This document shows positions 17,579 through 26,774 of a DNA stretch of 64,000 nt, piece by piece. Position 1 is the first letter of the stretch, and each line of letters opens with the position of its first letter. The DNA is from Methyloversatilis discipulorum. GTDB taxonomy: Bacteria > Pseudomonadota > Gammaproteobacteria > Burkholderiales > Rhodocyclaceae. The stretch spans positions 310,001-374,000 of the forward strand of contig NZ_ARVV01000001.1 in the NCBI RefSeq assembly GCF_000385375.1, written 5' to 3'. The notes under the pieces were generated by a model. The model made no database searches. It was not told where the DNA came from and saw only the letters and a program-made list of their open reading frames with translations. A program made the position numbers and the translations under genes.

Positions 17579-18342
17579 AGATTTCCATCGTCACCGTCTG
17601 CTATAACTCCGCCGCCACGCTGGCTGACACCCTCGCTTCGGTCGCCTCGCAGGATTACCCGGATGTCGAACACATCGTGATCGACGGCGGGTCCACCGAT
17701 GGCACTCGTGAACTGGTCGAGCGCGAGGGCGGCCATGTGAAGGTGTTCGTGTCCGAACCCGACAAGGGCATCTACGACGCGATGAACAAGGGACTGGCGC
17801 ACGCCAGCGGAGAGCTGGTTGGATTTCTGAATTCGGACGACGTCTATACGCACAGCGGGGTGCTTTCCCGCATCGCCGGCGTGATGGCGGACCCCGCACT
17901 CGACGCCTGCTACGCCAACCTGTATTTCGTCGATCCGATGAGACTGGACGTGGTGCGACGCGTCTGGCGCTCGCGCGACTACGAACCCGGCCTGTGCGCA
18001 CGCCGCGGCTGGATGCCGGCGCATCCGACGTTCTATGCCCGCCGTGCGCTGTACTTGAAGCATGGTGGCTTCAACCTCGATTACTCGTTGCAATCGGATT
18101 TCGACATGGCTCTGCGCCTGCTCGACATCCATGGAATACGTACCCGCTTCGTACCGGAGTTCTGGGTCCGCATGCGCATGGGGGGAGCAAGCAATGCCAG
18201 TGTGCGCAATGTGCTTCGCGGCAACCTGGAAGCCTGGCGAGCCGTCCGGGCGCATAACATTCCTGTTCCGCCCTGGTTCATTCTGGTGAAACTGGCCAGC
18301 CGGCTCGGCCAGTTCGGCAAGCGCTCGCTCGATCTGGGATGA
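17575..18342 (+). CDS. Family 2 glycosyltransferase (WcaA-like)
   Basis: A 255-residue GT-A enzyme beginning [16 protein letters not shown], with [10 protein letters not shown] near 36, [14 protein letters not shown] near 60 and the metal-binding FLNSDDVY near 84. The [12 protein letters not shown] and WMPAHPTFY segments are typical of WcaA-type transferases of exopolysaccharide and O-antigen loci. The ATG at 17575 overlaps the preceding acetyltransferase stop; an open frame further upstream lies inside that gene and is not used. Its end overlaps the epimerase start by 4 bases. Confidence 0.88.
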   Translation: MKISIVTVCYNSAATLADTLASVASQDYPDVEHIVIDGGSTDGTRELVEREGGHVKVFVSEPDKGIYDAMNKGLAHASGELVGFLNSDDVYTHSGVLSRIAGVMADPALDACYANLYFVDPMRLDVVRRVWRSRDYEPGLCARRGWMPAHPTFYARRALYLKHGGFNLDYSLQSDFDMALRLLDIHGIRTRFVPEFWVRMRMGGASNASVRNVLRGNLEAWRAVRAHNIPVPPWFILVKLASRLGQFGKRSLDLG

Positions 18343-19274
18343 GGGTACTGCTCACAGGCGCCAGCGGCTTCGTCGGCCGAGCGACGGAATCGGCGCTCGC
18401 CGCGAGCGGCCACGCCGTGCGCCGCGTGCTGCGCCAGGCCGGCGAGGGCGACGTTTTCCGCGTCGACAGCATCGACGGCAGCACCGACTGGCGGGGAGCG
18501 TTCGACGGGGTCGATGCGGTGGTGCACCTTGCTGCGCGCGTTCACAAGATGGCCGACACCGAAGTCGATCCGCTAGCGGCCTTTCGCGCAGTCAATACGA
18601 TCGGCAGTGAGACGCTGGCGCGAGCGGCGGCAGCGGCGGGCGTCAGGCGTTTCGTGTTCGTCAGCTCGGTCAAGGCGGTCGGCGAAGCGAGTGCGCCGGG
18701 GCAACGCCTGGACGAGCGCACGCTGCCGCAGCCGGTCGACCCTTACGGCGTGTCCAAGCTGGAGGCGGAGCAGGCCTTGCAGCGGGCGGCCGACGAAACT
18801 GGGCTGGAGCTGGTCATCGTGCGTCCGCCGCTGGTCTACGGGCCGGGTGTCGGCGCAAATTTTCGCGCCCTAATGCGCGCAGTGGAGAACGGCTGGCCGC
18901 TGCCGCTCGGCTGCGTTGAAAATCGCCGCAGTCTCGTTTCGGTCGCCAATCTGGCCGACGCGCTGCGCATGTGCGTCGAACATCCGGCGGCAGCGGGTCG
19001 CATTTATTTTGTGACCGATGGCGAGGATGTGAGTACTCCGGAACTGTGCCGACGCATCGGCCGGGCCTCGGGGCGCCCAGCCCGCGTATTGCCGGTGCCG
19101 GTTGCGCTGCTCGCGCTGGTCGGCAGATTGACCGGTCGTTCCGCCGCGGTGCAGCGGCTGACCAGCTCCCTGGAGCTGGACAGCGGCCTCATCCGGCGTG
19201 AACTGGACTGGCGTCCGCCGCAGACGCTCGACCAGGCGCTGGCGCTTACCCTTGCTGCGGAGCGTGCATCGTGA
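18339..19274 (+). CDS. NAD-dependent nucleotide-sugar epimerase/dehydratase
   Basis: This 311-residue extended SDR has the NAD loop TGASGFVGRATE near residue 5, the Ser of VFVSSVKAVGE near 109 and the Tyr-Lys pair in DPYGVSKLEAEQ near 134. It resembles the UDP-GlcNAc/UDP-glucose 4-epimerase-like proteins (WbpV/WbjF type) that sit beside WecA/WbpL-type initiating transferases. It probably supplies the first sugar of the repeat. It overlaps both neighbours by 4 bases, forming a unit with the next two genes. Confidence 0.82.
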   Translation: MRVLLTGASGFVGRATESALAASGHAVRRVLRQAGEGDVFRVDSIDGSTDWRGAFDGVDAVVHLAARVHKMADTEVDPLAAFRAVNTIGSETLARAAAAAGVRRFVFVSSVKAVGEASAPGQRLDERTLPQPVDPYGVSKLEAEQALQRAADETGLELVIVRPPLVYGPGVGANFRALMRAVENGWPLPLGCVENRRSLVSVANLADALRMCVEHPAAAGRIYFVTDGEDVSTPELCRRIGRASGRPARVLPVPVALLALVGRLTGRSAAVQRLTSSLELDSGLIRRELDWRPPQTLDQALALTLAAERAS

Positions 19275-20269
19275 CCCTGCCGCTCTGGCTGCTGCCGGTC
19301 GTGTCCGCGCTGCTCTCCGCAGGGGTGCTCGCCTGGTTGCTGGGAGCCGGCCGCGAACGCATGGCCGTCGATCTGCCCAACGAGCGCTCCCTGCACACCC
19401 GACCGGTGCCGCGCAGCGGCGGTCTGGCCGTGATGGCCGGCATACTGAGCGCGCTGTTGCTGAGCGAACTGCCCGAGCGCTGGGTCCTGCTTCCCGCACT
19501 TGCTGTGCTGGTCGGCATTTCGCTGCTCGACGATTTCCGCAACCTGTCCGCCTTCCTGCGTTTCGCGATACACGGGCTGGTGGCGGCAACGTTCGCCTTC
19601 CTGCTGTTGCCGGAACGCCTGGGCTGGCCAGTTGCCGTGTTCGCCGTACCGGTCATTGTGTGGATGACCAATCTGTTCAATTTCATGGACGGTTCGGACG
19701 GGCTGGCAGGCGGCATGGCGGCCATCGGGTTCGCCACGCTGGCGGCGGCCGCCACGATCGCCGGCGACGCTGTGATGGCAGCCTTTTGTCTCGCCATCGT
19801 TGCGGCCAGTCTTGTGTTCTTGCGCGCGAACTGGCATCCGGCGCGCATCTTCATGGGTGACGGCGGCTCGGTGCCGCTGGGCTTCGCGGCTGCCGCGCTT
19901 GGCCTGATCGGCGTTTCACGCGGCATCTGGCCGGCCTGGTTGCCGGTACTGGCATTTTCGATGTTCATCGTCGACGCGACGGTCACGCTGGCGCATCGGG
20001 GCCTGCGCGGCGAGAAGGTCTGGCAGGCGCATCGCACGCACTATTACCAGCGCATGGTGCGCCTGGGCCTGGGGCATGCGCGCACTGCCAAGCTGTGTTA
20101 CGTTGCCATGGCTGGCAGCGGCTTCAGTGCGTTGCTGGGCATGGTGCTGTTTCCGCGCTTCGGTGGGGGCTTGCTTGCTTGCTGGCTGGTCATATACGCC
20201 GTTGCAGCACGCCAGATTGATCTGCAGTGGCAGCGCTTTGCAGCAAAGAATCCGGAGTCCGCCCGCTGA
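19271..20269 (+). CDS. Undecaprenyl-phosphate sugar-1-phosphate transferase (WecA/WbpL family)
   Basis: A 332-residue polytopic membrane protein of the MraY/WecA family. Visible motifs are SLLDDFRNL near 78, the catalytic NLFNFMDGSDGLAGG near 135, FMGDGGSVPLG near 195 and the cytoplasmic HRTHYYQRM near 255. It would move an N-acetylated sugar phosphate from UDP to undecaprenyl phosphate and start synthesis of a lipid-linked oligosaccharide. The GTG start overlaps the epimerase stop. Next to it is a WbpM-type 4,6-dehydratase, the usual partner. Confidence 0.88.
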   Translation: MTLPLWLLPVVSALLSAGVLAWLLGAGRERMAVDLPNERSLHTRPVPRSGGLAVMAGILSALLLSELPERWVLLPALAVLVGISLLDDFRNLSAFLRFAIHGLVAATFAFLLLPERLGWPVAVFAVPVIVWMTNLFNFMDGSDGLAGGMAAIGFATLAAAATIAGDAVMAAFCLAIVAASLVFLRANWHPARIFMGDGGSVPLGFAAAALGLIGVSRGIWPAWLPVLAFSMFIVDATVTLAHRGLRGEKVWQAHRTHYYQRMVRLGLGHARTAKLCYVAMAGSGFSALLGMVLFPRFGGGLLACWLVIYAVAARQIDLQWQRFAAKNPESAR

Positions 20270-20270
20270 C

Positions 20271-22154
20271 ATGCGTTTTTCCCGTTCCGCCCTCGTCTTC
20301 CTGAGCGATGTGTCGCTCGCCATGCTGGCATGGTGGGGTGCCTTCCTGCTGCGCTTCAACTTCGCGATACCCCCTCTCTTTGTCGACAGCATGCTTTACG
20401 CGATGCCCTTCATCGTCGTGGTGCAGGCCGTTGTATTCCGCATGTTCGGCCTCTACCAAGGCATCTGGCGCTTCGCCAGCCTGCCTGACCTGCAGCGGCT
20501 GGTGCGGGCGATAGGGGCGGTCGCCGTGCTGGGGCCGGTTGTTGTCTGGCTGCTGCAGGGCAAGGGAATAGTGCCGCGCTCAGTCTACGTGCTGGATCCG
20601 ATACTGCTGCTGATGTTGATGGGGGGCGGCCGCTTCGCCTACCGCGCTTGGCGCGAGCATCGCGAGTTCGGATCGCTGCTGGCCAAGGGTAAACCGGTGT
20701 TTATCCTCGGTGCCGGCGAGGCCGCCGCCAGTCTGCTGCGTGAGCTGGGGCGCTCCGGCCAGTGGCGTGTGGTCGGCCTGCTCGACGACAACGCACGCAA
20801 GCACGATCGCACCCTGTACGGACTGCGGGTGCTTGGCGCGATCCGCGATCTCGAGCGCTTCGCACGCGAGTTGAAGGTGTCGCACGCCATCATCGCCATG
20901 CCCAACGCGTCGCACGAGGTGCGGCGCGAAGCGGCGAACGCCTGCGTGCGTGCCGGCGTGAAGCCGATGACGGTGCCGTCCTTTGACGACCTCATCAGTG
21001 GCAAGGTGGCGGTGGCGTCGGTGCGTGAGGTCGAGGTCGAGGATCTGCTCGGTCGCGATCCGGTCAAGATCGATGCGCCGCGGCTGCGTCAGCTCATCGA
21101 GGGACAGATGGTGATGGTCACCGGCGCTGGCGGTTCGATCGGTTCCGAGTTGTGTCGCCAGATCGCACGGTTCTCGCCGTCGGCCATCGTCGCCTTCGAG
21201 CGCAGCGAGTTCTTCCTGTACACGCTCGTTGAGGAATTCGCCGAGCTCTTTCCGCACGTGCGCATCGAGTCGGTGATCGGCGATGTGCGCGAGGAGGACC
21301 GTCTGCTCGCGGCGATGCAGCGCTTCCGGCCGGTGGTGGTGTTCCACGCGGCGGCCTACAAGCATGTGCCGCTGATGGAGGGCGTCAATGCGGCCGAGGC
21401 GATCCGCAACAATGTCGGCGGTACGCTGGCGGCGGCGCGGGCTGCGCAGGCGAGTGGTGTGCCGCGTTTCGTGCTGGTGTCGACCGACAAGGCGGTGAAT
21501 CCGGTCAACGTGATGGGCGCGACCAAGCGTCTGGCCGAGATGGGCTGCCAGGCGCTGGCTGCGCGCGGCGGCGACACGCTGTTCAGCACGGTGCGTTTCG
21601 GCAACGTCCTGGGCAGCGCCGGCAGCGTCATTCCGAAGTTCCAGGAACAGATCGCCCGCGGCGGTCCGGTCACGGTCACTCACCCGGACATCATCCGTTA
21701 CTTCATGTCCATCCCCGAGGCGGCGCAGCTGGTGCTGCAGGCGGCGCTGATGGGTGAGGGTGGGGAGATTTTCGTGCTCGACATGGGCGAACCGGTGCGC
21801 ATCGCCGACCTGGCGCGCGACATGATCCGCCTGTCCGGCGCGTCGGAATCCGAGGTGAAGATCGAATTCACCGGCCTGCGCCCGGGCGAGAAGTTGTACG
21901 AGGAGCTGCTGGCCAGCGACGAGACGACGCGCCCCACCCATCACCCCAAGGTGCGCATCGCACGTGCCCGGGCGATCGACGACGCGCTGTGGCTGGGTCG
22001 CCTCGAGCGCTGGCTGACCGGTCCCTTGCCGGCCGAGCCCGCCGCCGTCCGCGCCGAGCTGGCGCAGTGGGTGCCGGAGTATGTTCCGCAGGGCGATGGC
22101 CCGGCGCCGTCGCCGGCTCCGTCCGGTGAGGTTCGCAGCGGAACCGGCACATGA
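20271..22154 (+). CDS. Membrane UDP-GlcNAc 4,6-dehydratase-like protein (WbpM/CapD/PglF)
   Basis: The 627-residue protein has four N-terminal membrane helices, a CoA-binding-like Rossmann segment (VFILGAGEAAASLLRELG near 143), and a C-terminal SDR domain with TGAGGSIGSE at residues 284-293, FHAAAYKHVPLME and STDKAVNP. In place of the SDR Tyr it has the VMGATKR sequence typical of PglF/WbpM 4,6-dehydratases. It makes UDP-4-keto-6-deoxy sugars, the start of QuiNAc, FucNAc or bacillosamine. It could also feed pseudaminic acid synthesis only if it had PseB stereochemistry, which is not expected for this membrane type. The ATG at 20271 follows the previous stop by 1 base. Confidence 0.88.
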   Translation: MRFSRSALVFLSDVSLAMLAWWGAFLLRFNFAIPPLFVDSMLYAMPFIVVVQAVVFRMFGLYQGIWRFASLPDLQRLVRAIGAVAVLGPVVVWLLQGKGIVPRSVYVLDPILLLMLMGGGRFAYRAWREHREFGSLLAKGKPVFILGAGEAAASLLRELGRSGQWRVVGLLDDNARKHDRTLYGLRVLGAIRDLERFARELKVSHAIIAMPNASHEVRREAANACVRAGVKPMTVPSFDDLISGKVAVASVREVEVEDLLGRDPVKIDAPRLRQLIEGQMVMVTGAGGSIGSELCRQIARFSPSAIVAFERSEFFLYTLVEEFAELFPHVRIESVIGDVREEDRLLAAMQRFRPVVVFHAAAYKHVPLMEGVNAAEAIRNNVGGTLAAARAAQASGVPRFVLVSTDKAVNPVNVMGATKRLAEMGCQALAARGGDTLFSTVRFGNVLGSAGSVIPKFQEQIARGGPVTVTHPDIIRYFMSIPEAAQLVLQAALMGEGGEIFVLDMGEPVRIADLARDMIRLSGASESEVKIEFTGLRPGEKLYEELLASDETTRPTHHPKVRIARARAIDDALWLGRLERWLTGPLPAEPAAVRAELAQWVPEYVPQGDGPAPSPAPSGEVRSGTGT

Positions 22155-22966
22155 GCACCTGGGCGATCGGCGATCTGCAGGGTTGTTTCGATCCACTCGA
22201 AGCGCTGCTCGAGCGCTGCGGCTTCGATCGCCGTCGTGACCGGCTGTGGTTCGTCGGCGATCTGGTCAATCGCGGCCCGAAATCGCTGGAAACCCTGCGC
22301 TTCGTGCGCGACCTCGGCGACGCTGCGGTGACCGTGCTCGGCAACCACGACCTGTCGCTGTTGATGATCGCCGCCGGTCACGGCAAGCAGCACCGGCTGG
22401 ATACCTTCCACCACGTGCTCCACGCGCCGGACCGCGACGAGCTGCTGGCCTGGTTGCGCGAGCGGCCGATGATGCACGTCGAGGGCGAATTCGCGATGGT
22501 GCATGCGGGCCTGCTGCCGCAGTGGGACGTGGTGCAGGCGATGCTGCTGGCGCGCGAGGTCGAGGACGCGCTGCGCGGGCCGCAGCACGACGAGTTCATG
22601 CATCGCATGTGGGGCAGCGAACCGGCGGCCTGGAGCGACACGCTGACCGGCTGGGACCGCCTGCGCGTCATCGTCAATGCGCTGACCCGCATGCGCTTCT
22701 GTACGCCGGCCGGGCATATGGAGTTCTTCAGCAAGGGGTCGCCGGAGGAGCCTCCACCCGGACATCTGCCGTGGTTCGACGTCGAGGCCGCGCGCTGGCG
22801 CACGCACACCGTGGTGTGCGGTCACTGGTCGGCGCTGGGCTATCGTCGCGCTGCCAATCTGATCGCGCTGGACTCGGGTTGCCTGTGGGGCGGCGAGCTC
22901 ACCGCGGTGCGGCTGGAAGACCACGCCGTGGTGCAGGTGCCTTGCGAGCGCTGCGCTCGCTTCTGA
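22151..22966 (+). CDS. apaH: Symmetrical bis(5'-nucleosyl)-tetraphosphatase
   Basis: This 271-residue metallophosphatase hydrolyses Ap4A to two ADP. It has the motifs IGDLQGCFD at residue 7, VGDLVNRGP near 36 and LGNHDLSLL near 65, plus the C-terminal GHWSALG. Length agrees with E. coli ApaH (about 280). It overlaps the dehydratase stop by 4 bases, so it may be read with the glycan genes, although its function is housekeeping. The 79 bases after it hold a TAGAAT that could be a -10 element for the PTS genes. Confidence 0.92.
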   Translation: MSTWAIGDLQGCFDPLEALLERCGFDRRRDRLWFVGDLVNRGPKSLETLRFVRDLGDAAVTVLGNHDLSLLMIAAGHGKQHRLDTFHHVLHAPDRDELLAWLRERPMMHVEGEFAMVHAGLLPQWDVVQAMLLAREVEDALRGPQHDEFMHRMWGSEPAAWSDTLTGWDRLRVIVNALTRMRFCTPAGHMEFFSKGSPEEPPPGHLPWFDVEAARWRTHTVVCGHWSALGYRRAANLIALDSGCLWGGELTAVRLEDHAVVQVPCERCARF

Positions 22967-23045
22967 TCTGCGCGGTCGGCCGTGCCGGTATCCCGGTTCA
23001 AGCCGGTTGCAGCGCTTAGAATGCCGCCAAGGGAGAATTCAAACG

Positions 23046-23453
23046 ATGATCGGCCTGTTTCTGATTACGCACAGCAGCTACGGCGAGTCGCTGATCCAGT
23101 GCGCCTGCCACGTGCTCAACACACGGCCGGAGCAGATCGCGCAGCTCGGCGTGTCCGGGCAGGACGATCCGCTGGACCTGCTGCCGCTGGCGCGGCGGAT
23201 GATGTCCGTCGTCGACAGCGGTGAAGGTGTGCTGCTGCTGACCGACATCTTCGGTGCCACGCCGTCCAATCTGGCACTCAAGCTGTGCGTGCCGGACAAG
23301 GTCGAGGCGGTGTCCGGCGTCAATCTTCCCATGCTGCTGCGCACGCTGACCTATCGCGAGCGCGAAACGCTGCATGGGCTGGTCAACAAGGCGGTCAGCG
23401 GTGGCCGCGACGGAGTGATGGCGATGAAGGTGGGGCGCGATGCCAAGACGTGA
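23046..23453 (+). CDS. PTS EIIA component, mannose/fructose family
   Basis: A 135-residue EIIA(Man)-like protein (ManX/PtsN-independent type) with the phosphorylated His9 in LITHSSYGE and the LLTDIFGATPSN loop near 70. It is a stand-alone domain without EIIB or EIIC. With HPr and EI directly downstream it forms the short phosphorelay typical of betaproteobacteria, which is thought to regulate rather than transport. The ATG at 23046 follows a good ribosome site (GGGAGA at 23031). It overlaps the HPr gene by 14 bases. Confidence 0.9.
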   Translation: MIGLFLITHSSYGESLIQCACHVLNTRPEQIAQLGVSGQDDPLDLLPLARRMMSVVDSGEGVLLLTDIFGATPSNLALKLCVPDKVEAVSGVNLPMLLRTLTYRERETLHGLVNKAVSGGRDGVMAMKVGRDAKT

Positions 23454-23709
23454 GATCGAAATCACCAACAAGCTGGGCCTGCACGCGCGCGCCTCGGCCA
23501 AGCTGACCCAGATCGCGAGCCGCCACGGCTGCGAGGTCTGGCTGGAGCGCAACGGTCGCCGCATCAATGCGAAGAGCATCATGGGCGTCATGATGCTGGC
23601 GGCCGCCAAAGGCTCGGTCATCATCATCGAGACCGAAGGCGCCGACGCCGACGCTGCCATGACTGCACTGGTCGCGCTGATCGAGGACAAGTTCGGCGAG
23701 GGCGAGTAA
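23440..23709 (+). CDS. ptsH: Phosphocarrier protein HPr
   Basis: An 89-residue HPr with the phosphorylated His15 in LGLHARASA and Ser46 in the KSIMGVMML regulatory site. Ser46 implies that an HPr kinase/phosphorylase could act on it, though none is in the window. It accepts phosphate from EI and passes it to the EIIA encoded just upstream. It overlaps that gene by 14 bases and is followed without a gap by ptsI. Confidence 0.94.
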   Translation: MPRREIEITNKLGLHARASAKLTQIASRHGCEVWLERNGRRINAKSIMGVMMLAAAKGSVIIIETEGADADAAMTALVALIEDKFGEGE

Positions 23710-25458
23710 GTGACCTTCACGCTGCACGGTCTCGCCGTTTCCGGCGGCATCGCGATCGGCCATGCCTATCTGGTGTCGCACGCGACGCTCGAGGTGGCCC
23801 ACTATTCGCTGCCGCCGCGCAAGGTCGATGACGAAGTCGTCCGGCTCGGCCGCGCCTTCGACGCCGTGCGTGGCGAACTGGCCGAGCTGCGCAGCGGCCT
23901 GCTGAACGACGGTACCGAGGCGCGCGGCGAACTGCTCGCTTTCGTCGACCTGCACAGCATGATCCTCGACGATCCGCTGCTGCTCGACGAGGCCGGCGAG
24001 TACATCCGCAGCCGTCGCTGCAATGCCGAGTGGGCGATCAAGCGGCAGATGGACCGGCTGGTCGAGCAGTTCGAACAGATCGACGACGCCTACCTGCGCA
24101 GCCGCAGCGCCGACGTGGTGCAGGTGGTCGAGCGCGTGATCAAGGCGCTGGCCGGCAAGCGCAATCGCGTCAGTACCCGCCGTCGCGACACCGACAGCAT
24201 CGTTGTCGCACACGATCTGTCGCCAGCCGACACCATACAGTTCAAGGCGCAGCGCATCGCCGCCTTCGTGACCGACCTCGGCGGTGCCACCTCGCACACC
24301 GCCATCGTCGCCCGCAGCCTGGCGATCCCGGCGCTGGTCGGCATGCATCAGGCGCGCCGGCTGATCCAGGACGACGACATGCTCATCGTCGATGGTGTGC
24401 GCGGCGTGCTCATCATCAATCCGGACGAGCGCATCCTCGACGAGTACCGGCTGCGCGCGCGCGAGATCGAGATCGAGCGCTCGAAGCTGAAGCGACTCAC
24501 CGGCGCCGTCGCCACCACGCTGGACGGTGAGGCGGTACAGCTGTTCGCCAACATCGAGCTGCCGCAGGACGTCGAACAGGTGCGCGAAGTCGAGGCCGAC
24601 GGCATCGGTCTGTTCCGCACCGAGTTCATGTTCCTGAACCGCGACGACCTGCCGGACGAGGACGAGCAGTTCGAGGCCTACCGCAGCGTGGTGCAGGCGA
24701 TGAAGGGCAAGCCGGTCACCATGCGCACGCTGGACATCGGCGCCGACAAGGCGCTGCGCGGCGCCGAGCGCAGCGAAGCCAACCCGGCGCTCGGTCTGCG
24801 CGCGATCCGCTACTGCCTGGCCGAGCCGCGCATGTTCGTCACCCAGCTGCGCGCCATCCTGCGCGCCGCGCACTACGGCAAGGTGCGCATCATGCTGCCC
24901 ATGGTGGCCTTCCAGCACGAGATCGAATCGGCGCTGGCGATGATCGCGCTGGCCAAGCAGCAGCTGCGCGAGGCGAACCGCAGGTACGACGACCGGGTCG
25001 AGATCGGCGCCATGGTCGAGATTCCGGCTGCGGCGCTGGCGCTCGGAACGCTGATGAACCACTTCAGCTTCCTGTCCATCGGCACCAATGACCTGATCCA
25101 GTACACGCTGGCGATCGACCGTGCCGACGAGGCAGTGGCGCATCTCTACGACCCGCTGCATCCGGCCGTGCTGCGGCTGGTGCAGCAGGTGATCGCGCAG
25201 GCCAAGCGCGCCGGCATGCCGGTAGCGGTGTGCGGAGAGATGGCCGGCGAGCCGCAGTTCGCGCGCCTGCTGCTCGGTATGGGTCTGCGCCAGTTCTCGA
25301 TGCATCCGTCGCAGCTGCTGGAAGTGAAGCGCGAAGTACTGCGCTGCGACTGCGGCGATATCGCGCCGCGCGTGATCAAGCTGCTGCGCTCCGACGACCC
25401 GATCCGCATCCGCGAGCAACTCGAGCGCATCAACGCCGGCAGCGGCATCGTGCAGTGA
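23710..25458 (+). CDS. ptsI: PEP-protein phosphotransferase, enzyme I
   Basis: The 582-residue enzyme I takes phosphate from PEP and gives it to HPr. The active His196 lies in [19 protein letters not shown], and the PEP-binding barrel contains [12 protein letters not shown] and MVEIPAAAL, with the usual C-terminal VCGEMAGEP and its Cys. Length equals the family norm (about 575). The GTG start directly follows the HPr stop codon and its spacing, so the three genes form one operon. There is no EIIB/EIIC here. Confidence 0.95.
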   Translation: MTFTLHGLAVSGGIAIGHAYLVSHATLEVAHYSLPPRKVDDEVVRLGRAFDAVRGELAELRSGLLNDGTEARGELLAFVDLHSMILDDPLLLDEAGEYIRSRRCNAEWAIKRQMDRLVEQFEQIDDAYLRSRSADVVQVVERVIKALAGKRNRVSTRRRDTDSIVVAHDLSPADTIQFKAQRIAAFVTDLGGATSHTAIVARSLAIPALVGMHQARRLIQDDDMLIVDGVRGVLIINPDERILDEYRLRAREIEIERSKLKRLTGAVATTLDGEAVQLFANIELPQDVEQVREVEADGIGLFRTEFMFLNRDDLPDEDEQFEAYRSVVQAMKGKPVTMRTLDIGADKALRGAERSEANPALGLRAIRYCLAEPRMFVTQLRAILRAAHYGKVRIMLPMVAFQHEIESALAMIALAKQQLREANRRYDDRVEIGAMVEIPAAALALGTLMNHFSFLSIGTNDLIQYTLAIDRADEAVAHLYDPLHPAVLRLVQQVIAQAKRAGMPVAVCGEMAGEPQFARLLLGMGLRQFSMHPSQLLEVKREVLRCDCGDIAPRVIKLLRSDDPIRIREQLERINAGSGIVQ

Positions 25459-25463
25459 GCAAC

Positions 25464-26000
25464 ATGCGCATCCTGGGCATAGACCCTGGCCTGCGCATCA
25501 CCGGCTTCGGCGTACTCGAAGCCGAGGGCGCAAAGCTGCGTTACGTCGCCAGCGGCCGCATCACCTCGAACGAGCGCGAGCCGCTGCCGTCGCGCATTGC
25601 CACGCTGTTCGCCGGCATACGCGAAGTGGTCGATACCTGGCAGCCGACGCACGCGGCGGTGGAAATCGTCTTCGTGAACGTGAATCCACAATCGACGCTG
25701 CTGCTCGGTCAGGCGCGCGGTGCCGCGCTGTCGGCGTTGACCGCCACCGGCCTGCCGGTAGCCGAGTACACCGCGCTGCAGGTGAAGCAGGCCGTGGTCG
25801 GCCACGGCAAGGCGAACAAGGAACAGGTGCAGTACATGGTGGCCCGCCTGCTGGCGCTGGCCGCGGCCCCCGGCACCGACGCTGCCGACGCGCTGGCCTG
25901 CGCCATCTGCCACGCCCACGCGGCGCGCGGCATGGGCGCCATCGGCGGCCCCGGCGCCCGCCGGCGCGGCGGGCGTATCATCGCGCGTCGTCCGGCCTGA
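25464..26000 (+). CDS. ruvC: Holliday junction resolvase RuvC
   Basis: A 178-residue RuvC endonuclease that cuts Holliday junctions. Asp7 of [14 protein letters not shown], the Glu of AAVEIVFVN near 68 and the Asp residues of [16 protein letters not shown] form the acidic active site. The ATG at 25464 gives the usual N-terminus; a GTG at 25455 that overlaps the ptsI stop would add three residues. ruvA follows after 43 bases; ruvB is not in the window. This places ruvCA directly behind pts genes. Confidence 0.93.
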   Translation: MRILGIDPGLRITGFGVLEAEGAKLRYVASGRITSNEREPLPSRIATLFAGIREVVDTWQPTHAAVEIVFVNVNPQSTLLLGQARGAALSALTATGLPVAEYTALQVKQAVVGHGKANKEQVQYMVARLLALAAAPGTDAADALACAICHAHAARGMGAIGGPGARRRGGRIIARRPA

Positions 26001-26043
26001 TCGCATCCGTCGCGGCCAGCGCCTTCAGTCTCCCGGAGTTTTC

Positions 26044-26619
26044 ATGATCGGTCGCCTCACCGGCTCGCTGCTGGAAAAGAATCCGCCGCGCATCCTGCTC
26101 GACGTGCAGGGCGTGGGCTATGAAGTCGATGTGCCGATGAGCACCTTCTACAACCTGCCCGCCATCGGCGAGCGGGTGACGCTGCACACGCATTTCGTCG
26201 TGCGCGAGGACGGGCATTTCCTGTTCGGCTTCGGCGCGCCGGCCGAGCTCGCGGCCTTTCGCCAGCTGGTGAAGATCAGCGGCATCGGCCCGCGCATGGC
26301 GCTGGCCGTGCTGTCCGGCATGTCGGTCGACGAACTGGCGCGCGTGGTGGCGATGCAGGAGGCGGGCCGGCTGACCAAGATCCCGGGCATCGGCAAGAAG
26401 ACGGCCGAGCGTTTGCTGCTCGAACTGCGTGACAAGCTGATGCCGACCGTGTCGCTGGCTGCTGCGGTGGCGCCCGATGCCGGCGCCGACATCCTGAACG
26501 CGCTGATGGCGCTCGGTTACAGCGATCGCGAGGCGCAGGCGGCGCTGAAGACCTTGCCGGAAGGCGTCAGCGTGTCCGATGGCATCCGCCAGGCCCTGAA
26601 GGCGCTTTCGAAGGCCTGA
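26044..26619 (+). CDS. ruvA: Holliday junction branch-migration protein RuvA
   Basis: The 191-residue RuvA binds the four-way junction and loads RuvB. It begins [15 protein letters not shown], has the two helix-hairpin-helix motifs ([11 protein letters not shown] near 76 and [13 protein letters not shown] near 111) and a C-terminal RuvB-contact domain ([16 protein letters not shown]). Length is close to the E. coli protein (203). In many related genomes ruvB follows directly; here a REP region and an opposite-strand gene follow, so ruvB is elsewhere or lost from the operon. Confidence 0.95.
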   Translation: MIGRLTGSLLEKNPPRILLDVQGVGYEVDVPMSTFYNLPAIGERVTLHTHFVVREDGHFLFGFGAPAELAAFRQLVKISGIGPRMALAVLSGMSVDELARVVAMQEAGRLTKIPGIGKKTAERLLLELRDKLMPTVSLAAAVAPDAGADILNALMALGYSDREAQAALKTLPEGVSVSDGIRQALKALSKA

Positions 26620-26638
26620 TACGGCAGGGACGCACCCT

Positions 26639-26720
26639 GTGGGAGCGGCCTTGGCCGCGACGCGGCAGTGGCGGGCCGCCCGCTTCGATCCGGGCTGCTA
26701 TCGCGAGCAAGCTCGCTCCC
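26639..26720. repeat. Pair of REP-like palindromes
   Basis: Two short palindromes face each other between ruvA and the next gene. The first, 26639-26660, is GTGGGAGCGGCCTTGGCCGC plus GA; the second, 26701-26720, is TCGCGAGCAAGCTCGCTCCC, the same family on the other strand. The pattern GTGGGAGCG-stem-TTG-stem-GCGA matches REP elements as known from Pseudomonas. Further copies lie near 38.6 and 56.1 kb. Such pairs at convergent gene ends often act as terminators or RNA-stabilising hairpins. Confidence 0.75.
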
Positions 26721-26774
26721 GTTGGGAAACGCCGGCTCCGATGGTGGGTCGGGCGCGTTCTTCCGAACCGGAAC

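Noticed and set aside
22967..23045. Full promoter for the PTS operon
   Set aside because: TAGAAT at 23017 looks like a -10 box but the only -35 candidate (TTCAAG) is 14 bases away, too close to call.
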